From the NCBI GenBank assembly GCA_050084515.1, contig CM114271.1, positions 62,744,001 to 62,808,000 of the forward strand: a DNA stretch of 64,000 bases. The letters are read 5' to 3'. This DNA is from Blasia pusilla (Eukaryota > Marchantiophyta > Marchantiopsida > Blasiales). The position numbers and the translations under genes are program-made. Each line of letters begins with the position of its first letter. Position 1 is the first letter of the stretch. Below are positions 54,608-64,000 of this stretch, piece after piece. The notes under the pieces were generated by a model. That model saw nothing but the letters and a program-made list of their open reading frames with translations. It had not been told where the DNA came from and did not search any database.

Positions 54608-56559
54608 ATCATTATTGGATTGAGAAATACATGAAGATTGCTTAATAGAATACATTAGGTTTTTCTTAAAGAGCTTAGATAGTGATAATTATATCTAAAG
54701 CTCAAATAATTCTTAGAATCAATTTGCTATTATATATAAATTCTATCCTAATTTTTTTAAATGTAAGATATTTTCTTGACATTATTATATTACTCAATAA
54801 TAAAATTATATCCAAGAAAAAGATGAGGGATATTCCTCTCAATATTTTAAATTTCTTAGTATGTAAAAGTTTAGATCTCTTATGATTCTTCTTATCTAAA
54901 ATTTTACATATAAGAATATTATAATATTATGATTATGATTAGGATTAGGATTATAATATTATTATGTTAAGGATGATTTGGAGATGTTTTGAAAAAATTC
55001 AAAACATGTTGTAAGATTGTTCTATGTTCTATGAAGTAAGTTGGTATCATAGATACTCACATTATGATTAATTCGATATTTTTAAGAGGCGTAAAGTCAT
55101 CTATGAAAAGTATCCAAAGAGTATAGGAGATGATATTAAATTTGTTGTACTACATGGGAGAACCTAATCCTAGAAATCTTTGGTAGTCTATGAGACGGTT
55201 TCATATTTTCTCTATACTTGATTCCAAAAGTGTCACAAACCTTTTTGAAATAAAGTAAGGTTATCAAATGGCATATGTTTTGTCTCTCTATTTTTCTTTG
55301 CTATTAGTTCCTTGCTACTTTCATGAACATTCATCTTAGTCTATTGATACCTATAACCAATCCTTGCATATCTCTTTGTCATCATGCTTTATCCATCCAT
55401 CCATTGATAGTCGATTTTGGTTGTCTACTCCAAGCTTCTACTTATCATAGCCCACAACTTTTCATTCAATTTACTCATTTCATTATGGCTATTCAAAATT
55501 TTGAATGAAATACAAGGGGATAGAGGATATCTTTGTTGGTGTATGGTAAGTTTCTAGCCATTATTGCCCAAAACTTTTCATTAAATTTTCTAATTTTATT
55601 GTGTCTATTGGAAATTCTCAATAAGATACAATGGGATAGAGGGTTTCTTTGTAAGAGAATTATTTTTTTATTATGCTTCTTAAATTATAAATAAATATCT
55701 CATATAAAATTTAGTATGATATTTTTATTTCTGAAAAATAAGATCATATTTTCTGTCTAAATTATTTCAAAAAAAAATTATTTTACCCAAGAATATGAAG
55801 CAATTAAAGATAATTCAAAAAAATCATATAGTCTAGCTAAAAAATTTAACCGGATCAAAAATATGTATAATTTACATCTAAAATATTTTCCATTTTCATG
55901 TGTGGATGTATCATGTACTTCATTGTTGGATCATACCTTCATTAAATATGGAATTTCTGAATTTAATAAATTTTATTACAAATAATTGGGTCTAAATTAA
56001 TCTTATTTAAAAACTATTGAAACAAATATTGATCACAATTACTTATTCTTAATATAATTAATATGAGATATATTAAATACTAAGATAGGATGAAGAACTT
56101 GAAAAAGAGAGGGGATTTTAGATTCCAAATATTGAAGAAAAATAATTAAATATTGATTCTTGAATCAATTTATTTATCTTTCTTTAAGAAAGTTTTTTTG
56201 CAAGAGATTCCAATTCATAGTTTTTGACACTATTCAAAAATGAGAATAGGAAGGAAAAAACATTCAAAAAAATCAGCTAATGAACTAAAAAATTGAATTT
56301 ATGAATTTTCATCAAAAAAATTTCTAAGTGACAAAAAATTTAATATCATAGTGAACCCTCTCTTAATGTATTGTAAAAGTGTAGAAGTGAGGTAATGGGA
56401 TAGTATAACAAGAATATCTAATGGTGTAGAATGTTTAGCAGTATATGTGGCACAGTTCATGTTAGGTTTCATACCTAGTGCAAGAAGAGAATCCAAATCC
56501 ATTTGGGATTCATAATTGGAGGATGAAGTGTAATATCTTATGTACAGGCTTCAAGCTAA
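54608..56559. other. AT-rich intergenic DNA
   Basis: No gene or element recognised. A near-repeated block near 55,440-55,520 and 55,560-55,640 (CCCACAACTTTTCATT / CCCAAAACTTTTCATT, then ATACAAGGGGATAGAGG / ATACAATGGGATAGAGG) indicates a local duplication of ~120 bp. Confidence 0.45.
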
Positions 56560-56772
56560 TCTATATTATTATGGGAGAGTGCCTTCTTGATTTTGCAAAC
56601 ACTTCTCTGCTTGACCCGTGGCAATTGGGCAGTAAAAAAAATGTTTCACACGCTATGGGCAACAAGAAAAAAATTTGAATTTATGTGGAGCATTATTAAT
56701 CCTTCCCTTCACGGGCTATACACTAGCTCTTCCAAAAAAAAAATATTTCTTATGCATCGCACGGGTACCTTA
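56560..56772 (+). mobile_element. Short Helitron-like element, copy 1 of a tandem pair
   Basis: Starts TCTATATTATTATGGGAGAG after an A and ends CATCGCACGGGTACCTTA. The end contains the GCACGGGTAC block seen near the 3' ends of plant Helitrons. ~213 bp with no coding capacity. It is directly followed by copy 2. Confidence 0.5.
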
Positions 56773-56970
56773 TCTATATTATTATGGGGGAGTGTCTTCT
56801 TGATTTGCAAACACCTCCCTGCTTGACATGTGCCAATTGGGCATCAAGAAAATGTTTCGCATACTACGGGCAACAAGAAAAAAATTGAATTTATGTGCCC
56901 CAATATTAGTCTTTTCATGGGCTATTAAACCTTTTTTTATTTCCTACGCATTGTGCGGGCACCTTAGTAG
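56773..56970 (+). mobile_element. Short Helitron-like element, copy 2 of a tandem pair
   Basis: Starts TCTATATTATTATGGGGGAG and ends near TGTGCGGGCACCTTAGTAG. It shares with copy 1 the blocks GTGCCTTCTTGATT/GTGTCTTCTTGATT, CAATTGGGCA and GGGCAACAAGAAAAAAAT. The exact 3' end is uncertain because a clear CTAG end is not seen. Confidence 0.5.
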
Positions 56971-56974
56971 TTTT

Positions 56975-59900
56975 ATAAAAGAATTATCCATAGTTTGAAT
57001 AAAAAGCTCATAAATATTTCAAATCAAAAATCAATTGGAAGAATTGAACACTACATTCTGTATACACTCATTCCTAATCTATCATTGTAAGAGATTTCTA
57101 CCTCATAGCAATTCAAAGTTTCTCATTTCTTTATTTTCTTACTTGACTAAATAAGGCTTCTACCAACTCCAAATGATAAGTGAATATAGGAAGCCTTTAC
57201 AATTTCTTTCCACATCCTCTTGAATAAAATGAGAAATTAAACCACTTCTTTTCCTAGAAAAAATTATTCCTTCCTTCATAGTTATAAATTCTTTCCTTCT
57301 TAACTGTGGTAACCATTGTTTATCCCATCATACATTTTTCAATAATCTAAAAATTCATTCTCTTTTCAACCGGTTACTTCCATTTGATTCTTTTTCAATT
57401 ATTTTCCATCATAACCAATGATAATATTAAGAATAAATCAATCTAGGCTTTATGTGGTTTTCAATGTAATATTTTTTAATTCGAAACTATTCTTCATCTT
57501 TAAAGCATTTTTACAGTTCAAAAGTCTCTATTAATATATTTTTTGATTCATAATATTATATTCTATTTCTCCCAATTTTTTTATATTAAATAATTAAAGG
57601 AGATGTTCATTTTATATCCATGTATGTAACAATGATCACATTATCTTCTTAAAGCTAAAAGGTGAGGCTTTATGATCTCTACATGAAAATGTTGGTGAAT
57701 ATCATGATAAGGGAATAATGAAAAGAACCAATTAAAAAAATAGTTATCTTTGTTTAAGCTTACAACTAGCGAGCGCGTTCACGTATATTTTCTTCCATCA
57801 GTCCAAACTAAGATTCTTGGATAAGGGATCATTAATTTAACGTAGAATAATTTTTGATACTTTTATTTCATTAAATCCAAAATTATACTCTTAACAAATT
57901 TCATTGAAATCATTGATAGGAGTTTTTTTCATTTATTAAATTATTCAATTAAAATTTAATTAAAAAATAAATAATATTTTCCAATATTATTTTTAATAAA
58001 AATCACAGCTATTTTAGAATTTTAGATTAATAATTTAATAAAAAATATAAAAATTAATTACACAAAAAAATCATTGATATAGTTCTCAACATAGTAAAAG
58101 ATGAAAGTTGATGATATAATGGCCATATTCTGATTTCAAATTGAGAATTGATATCAAAATTGATTAATAATTTGAATTTTTTAAACATGAACTAATTATT
58201 AAATTATGAATAAAAAATTCTAACATTCACTAATTTTGAAATTATTTTAAAATACACATGGTATCCATAGAGAGTTTTATATCCATTAAGCCCTATTAAT
58301 GTCAACAATACTAGAGATTATTCTTTGGCTAATACGACCAAGGCCTATTATGGTGCAACTATGCCTTCATGGAGTGTATCAATAAGTTTATTCTCATTAT
58401 TTAAAACCTATGTGTGGATATTATTTGTCTGTACAAGAAGAACTTCTTACTCATGCCCTTGCCAAGTTGCCATGTGAGATTTAATTCAATGTTCAACGTC
58501 CGCCTCTATCTCCTATCCTTAATTGGGAGTTGTACCTTTTTCCTCCTGTACTAACCCCCATACCTTTTCTCCATATCCCATGATATGACTATATCAAAGT
58601 TATCCCTCACTATTCTATCCTTCTTGCCAACAAAATATCTTATTTCAGGATCGAAGAAGTGAATGCATATTTTCAGATATATGTTGATATATATCCAAGA
58701 TGAAGAGAACTCTTGTAATGGTATAATGATATTTATCTTGTTGCTACCCTTATCTATTAAGGCATAGAGAACACAAAGAGAATCATAGAGCCTTATCCTC
58801 TTGTTCTTATTGAACACATTCTCACTTATGAATGCTAGCTCCAAAGTCACTTGTTCATTCTTTTGCAACATAGATAATACTAGGCAAAATCTCAACCTTT
58901 AAAATTAGCACATACTCATATTATATTCTGATGTATGATGCTTCTATATTTTTTCCTTGAATGAATTAAAAAGTTTTTAGAAATATCATTGATAATAATT
59001 TGTTTCGCTTCTCTTATCCATCCAAATAGGGTTTGGTAAAAACATTCTTGTCTAGCCAGAAATCCAATTGAGTTCACCTTAAGTATGGGACATATTGTAT
59101 GCATCAAAATTCTTCTTCTTTATAAAATCTTTTGTTTGAAATTTGAATGGAAAATACAAAGATTATTGATATAAAGCATATTGAAACATGGGTCAAAAAT
59201 TTGCTTAATTATTTTGGGTAAGAAACTTCTAGAGTATTAATCTCCCCTAATCATAGAATAAAAGATGAAAATTTTACTGCAAATTTATTTTAGTGTACAT
59301 ATTTTAATGAGGTCCAAATAAAATTTAAATGAAAGATAAATGTTATTTATAAAGAATTCTTATTTCCCACAAGATGTGATTCATATAGTAAATGAATGTA
59401 TTCATTAATCTAATTATGTTTTTAGCAGTTATGAAAAAAATTTGTTGACCAAACTTCACTTCCTTTGTACTGGTTATAAGAAATTAATCAATTTTCTAAA
59501 TATAAATGTATCCAATATTTTCTGGATAAATGAGCTCCGAATAGTTTATTCCTTAAACATTAAAATCTTAAATAACTCGTGAAGAAAAATTTCCTTACTA
59601 GCGAAATATGTTTTGAATTCATGTCATTTCATGGTTAGAAAATTTATGAATAGAGGATGCTTCGAGGGAGGAGCTTACGATCTTACCAATCATGATATAA
59701 TTGTATGCCTCCATAAGTTATTAAAAAATTTCTCACGAGATTTTTGCTAAGCGTGAGACCTCACTCAATACGAAAGTCTTACTCATTCAAATAATGTAAT
59801 ATCTTCATCATTATCATAATTATAACTAGGATACTCTTCTTAGTAGTGGATAGTATAGATTTATGTTGTGATGGATCTATTTCTCAAAATTTATGACATT

Positions 59901-62900
59901 TATGTTAGGACTTTTCAATGTAAACATTAAAACCAATATTCTTATAAGTTTTCATTGTGACTTTTTAAATTTGAATATCTTAAAGTGTACGTCTTCATAT
60001 ATGATTTATTTGAATGAAATGTTATTATGAGATATGTTAATATAGTGTTAGAATTAATAGACCTCATATTTCCTTTTCATTGGAAATTTGTCTGCTTACT
60101 TAAAGGTTAACTTCAAAATCTATAACTTTTTGGAAGTTGCATTAGGCATTTTCAATTTAATTTTCTTGTGATTTTATGAAGATATTTCATTACATGTATC
60201 ATGAATGGAACAAAAATATGAAGTTAAAATACTTAATTCATTTTTCAGATTTATATTTTTTCTCCGCTTGAAAAATATAGGTTAAAATATACTATCCCTT
60301 TTAATATTATAAATTATATAACTTTATAAATTATCTTCATTTCAATGTGTAAGACATGTTAATATTATGCATGACAAACTTACTGAGTTTCAATCTTTAT
60401 TTTCTTGAATGAAGAAAAATTCACTTAATGGATAGCTTACTTGTGAGGGCAATAAGAATATATGATTCCTATATTCATCTAACTATATATTTACCATAAT
60501 TCAGGTAGAAAATTCCTCAAAACTTTGAGTTTAGACTAGTTTTATATTCTAGTTTTACTTATTTTCATGGTCTTATTTATTACCTTGAAATTATTTTATC
60601 CACTTAAGAGTCGAAGTATTTTTGGACATATTTAACTGGATCATATTCTTTCAAGGAAATACATTAAACATCTTTATGACCAAGAGGAAAGGTTTTGAAA
60701 AGATAGAAAATTGATTAAATATTTCCAAAATTTTCAGAAATATTATAGCTTGAATTTTCCAATCGAATTCCCATCATTGAATTAATATATTTATTGCCTA
60801 TGTGGCAAAAAAAAAACCCAAATATTACATAAGTTTAAAAAAAGTTTCTCAAAAATTCTATACCAAAGATTTAGTCCCAAATTTCATTAAAGCTTGCCTA
60901 GAGGTATGCTACAAATTAGTTGGAGTAAGGAAGCATCCAAGGGAGTGGATCTAGGATATTAACGTTCCGTCTTATAAATATGCTTACCAAGCTCATTTTG
61001 AATTGAAATAAAGACATTTATTTCAACTGAAATTTCTTGCAATGCCATCTCGGACTCAGAATACCCTGGATTTCTTTTTGAAATTTTGATTCATGGAATC
61101 TTAACATATTTTTACAAAGTTTCTGTTTTGTCAACAAGTGAATGCAAAAGTCTCCTTTGATCATTTTACTCTCTTCTCATTCATACTTTCTAGTCTATCT
61201 ATAGAAAATATCCATCTTAGAAAAAATCTATCCCAATAAATAATTATGATTAACTTTCAAAGTAAAATATTTTAAGAACTAGTTTTTCCTTGGGATTTTG
61301 TATCTTATTGAGTAGCGTCTCAAGAATTCACGTTGACATTAGATAAAAAAAAGAGAAAAGAAACGAAAGAGTTAAAATTTTACAAATAGTACTTGAAAGA
61401 AATTAAAGACCTCTACAAGCACTATTTTCTATTTTTTACCTTAAAATTTTCATTGGATTGTATTAAAATATACTTAACAATTTCTTTCTAAGGCTTGAAA
61501 TATTTTTTGGGATAGTAAATATCCCTAAAGATATAACTTACAAATGCATGATACATATTTCCTTACATCAATAAATTATGGTATCACATTATGGACTTAC
61601 TACATGTAATATCATAATATTTTTGCATAATCAAAAGTTTGTGGTTTGTATACATGCAAAATAGGTGACAACATATATAGTCGTCCAACCTCATAGCTAT
61701 TACTTTTGGAATGTTTTGGTGGTACTCGTGAAAATTTTGGACACCTTTGGAAAGATTCGTCCTATAACGTGCTCATTGAGTCTACGCAACATTAGGTGAT
61801 GAGAATGAAACCAATGGTTTGCGAAAATGATTGACTACATCATATCGACATATGCACTGAAAAAACAAACAAGGAGAATGGATGAAGGATAATATGGATG
61901 GTATGAAGGACACACAGTAGACATGTACAAATTAAAGATCAATGACAAAAGACAACAATATAAGGACATATAGATTATTTCCATTATGTGGGCATAAGAT
62001 ATTATGACTAGGATATATAGGGAACTTAAATTGAGAATGGAGGGAAGCTAGTTGATGGGGAGAGGGCGGGATGGGGTTGATTATAGGCAAGTAGGGTATA
62101 CATGAGGCATTAATTTCACATCATGGGAACAACTTTCACCATAAACATTTAATTCTTAAATTTCAATTTTATGTACTCGACTCTTTAAAGAAACTATAAA
62201 CCAACATAGGCAAAAACTTTAAAACTATGGCTCTTGTGCACCATATACCTAACTAGTTTGGACCCATGAGGGGACCGTGAGATGCACGCTCCCTAACCCT
62301 AAACGTCTCGTTCCCGGTCCCTAACTTTGAATGCTTATTGAATGACTTCTACTGAAGTTCTGGCTTCGTATAAGCAAAATTAGACTAAAATTGAAAAACC
62401 GAAAGGCTTCACATGTTGCCTTCATTGGGAGCATCTCATCCAAAGCTAACGCCCTTAATAGTATGATTTTTTTGAATTTAAAATTATGAATGATTTAAAT
62501 TTTAGTCATTAGAAAGAAGTTGATACAACCTTTAGAGATTATAACTGATTAGTTTAAGAATAAGAATAATTATTTTGGACCAAAAAGAAATCCTATATAT
62601 AATTACCCAACTTGATGCAAGAGTATACCAAATTAATCTTGATTGAGATATATTTCTAGAAAGAGAATTTTGACTCATATAGCAATAACTTACACTCGGG
62701 GTTTGAGATCTTATAATCTAAATGTGTGTACATGGATAATTTCCGAGTGAGACATAATTAATTCAACGATACTACTATCACAGTTAAGAATTATGGAATA
62801 TAACTCTATAAATAAAGTCTTTCCCAATTTCTTCTAACAAAATTAATTTATATATTTTTTCATCAAATTTTAAAAAATTAAATAAATTTCTTTAAAATAG

Positions 62901-63225
62901 TAATTTATCAAAAGCTTTTTAATCTTATAAGTTTAAGTTCCTTTTTTCTGCCACTACATTTAATTCATTGAAGCTCATATCATGGTAGATGAGACATAGG
63001 TAGACATAGTATCGAGGCTTTAGAGGAGACTTGTACTTTCCTATTTTGAGAGTTCATATGTGACTTGCTCTTAGGAGATCACCCACGATCGTATGTGAGC
63101 CTTTCCTTAATGGGGAGTGGCAAACTTGGAGAGATTGACCCCTCTCATCGTTTGTATGGAGCCACTTGGACCTATAGGGTTCGAGGGTGAGTTGGCATAT
63201 GACTAGTAGTTGGTCTTATGAGAGG
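56975..63225. other. AT-rich intergenic DNA
   Basis: About 6 kb of AT-rich sequence with no recognisable coding region, RNA gene or mobile element ends. The ORF at 58,551-58,895 (minus, 114 codons) and that at 58,916-59,107 have no recognised domain and may be chance frames. Confidence 0.5.
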
Positions 63226-63229
63226 CCTC

Positions 63230-63330
63230 CAAGGTTGCAAACGGCCAAAGTTTGTGTCAGCCGACTTATGTTCGTCTTTAGGAAAGACATGTGTGTGGAG
63301 GCTTGGGTTCTCTTGGCCTGCACCCGGATC
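63230..63330 (+). mobile_element. Fragment of a GGACATGTCC-type MITE
   Basis: CAAGGTTGCAAACGGCCAAA at 63,230 followed by GTGTCAGCCGACTTATG, GAAAGACATGTGTGTGG and CACCCGGATC reproduces the layout of 4,924-5,002. The copy is diverged and its right end was not found. Confidence 0.5.
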
Positions 63331-64000
63331 TATCTCGCCACTCTCCCTCCTATTGGACCCCTAACATAGTTTCGAGCTCATCGGATTGTCTAGCCTTCAC
63401 CTAGTCCAGTGACCCATTCTTGCCATCCATTCTATAGCTTGCACTAAGGTCATGGAGGCGTGTATCAAGTTCGCTCGCTCACCCATTCCATCTCTGGCCG
63501 CACCTATTCCAACATCCCAAGCCCATGAAGGAAATTGTTCCGAGAAATTCATATTATCTCTCCTAGATTTATCACTACCATATATCTTGGAATCACATGA
63601 AAAATCTAGTCAATAAATTAAGAGTTTCCTTTTTCTATTTCCTTTTTTTTACGATTTATTCTTAATTTTTACTTTACTTAAATCAATTTATTCTCACATG
63701 GTGATCTTTCGGGATAAAAACTTAAAATAAACTTCCAAAACATGAAATATGATTATGTATAATTTCGAAAACTTTCACCTTATTTCATAACTAAAAAATG
63801 AAAAGCCTAGTGTTATCATATCATATATTTTCTTCACTCTTGAAGATTTTAAGGTGAAATTTCAAAATATTTAATGAAAACTAGCTCCTCTCTATTAAAA
63901 ATTGAAAATTTAAGATAATTTCCATATAACTTTAATTAAACCATCTTATTGATGGTTTAATGAAAGTTAATATTGTAGGGTGATAAAAATAGAAATTGTG
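63331..64000. other. Spacer without recognised features
   Basis: 63,331-63,500 has a moderately GC-rich composition and may still belong to the MITE. The remainder is AT-rich with no gene signal. Confidence 0.35.

Noticed and set aside
58551-59107. Two minus-strand ORFs (114 and 63 codons) as a possible gene
   Set aside because: Rich in Ile/Lys/Phe as expected from AT-rich DNA, with no recognisable domain and no conserved neighbour.

Overview
This window looks like repeat-dominated nuclear DNA from a land plant or close streptophyte relative. The evidence is an AT-rich background, a Ty1/copia element primed by initiator tRNA-Met, a plant-type hAT relic, Helitron-like ends and Mutator-type MITEs. 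I see no clearly intact host gene and no rRNA or tRNA gene. A lineage outside the flowering plants is possible, but that is a weak inference from the kinds of elements present. Nearly every coding region carries frameshifts, stops or deletions.

Layout. 1-4.8 kb: AT-rich DNA with one solo LTR (2,098-2,750). 4.8-6.2 kb: a Helitron-like end, nested GGACATGTCC-rich MITEs and a GC-rich stretch that may lead into an unidentified coding unit at 11.2-14.6 kb. A Ty1/copia element (6,213-11,061) separates the two. 15.6-18.1 kb: a tandem array with a ~180-bp period. 18.5-19.1 kb: the C-terminal part of a hAT transposase. 19.4-26.6 kb: a broken minus-strand gene whose C-terminal half reads as a beta-class (motif IV before motif I) N6-adenine/N4-cytosine DNA methyltransferase. 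It is surrounded and interrupted by more than 20 copies of a ~26-bp palindrome (GCAACCCGTCGGA followed by its inverse).

28.6-40.75 kb: a truncated Ty3/gypsy relic split by a MITE, then a near full-length Ty3/gypsy element (30,450-40,746, 4-bp target duplication AATT). The order in the second element is Gag, protease, a DNMT3-like C5-cytosine methyltransferase, reverse transcriptase, RNase H, integrase and a C-terminal PHD finger. A retrotransposon carrying both a DNA methyltransferase and a histone-reader type finger is the most striking object here. 42.5-45.8 kb: a non-LTR retrotransposon of the restriction-like-endonuclease (R2/NeSL/Utopia-like) type that has lost its RT core. 47.65-54.61 kb: a MITE split by a second copy of the methyltransferase gypsy family (47,817-54,055, minus strand). 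In this copy PR-DNMT-RT-IN are gone and a ~510-bp fragment of a MULE/SWIM-type gene sits in their place. 54.6-64 kb: AT-rich DNA with two head-to-tail Helitron-like elements and one MITE fragment.

Taken together, the window holds two unrelated DNA methyltransferases (a C5 type inside a retrotransposon and an N6/N4 type inside a palindrome-rich unit). Both have decayed here, but related copies elsewhere in the genome may be intact. All calls come from reading the sequence; no database search was run.
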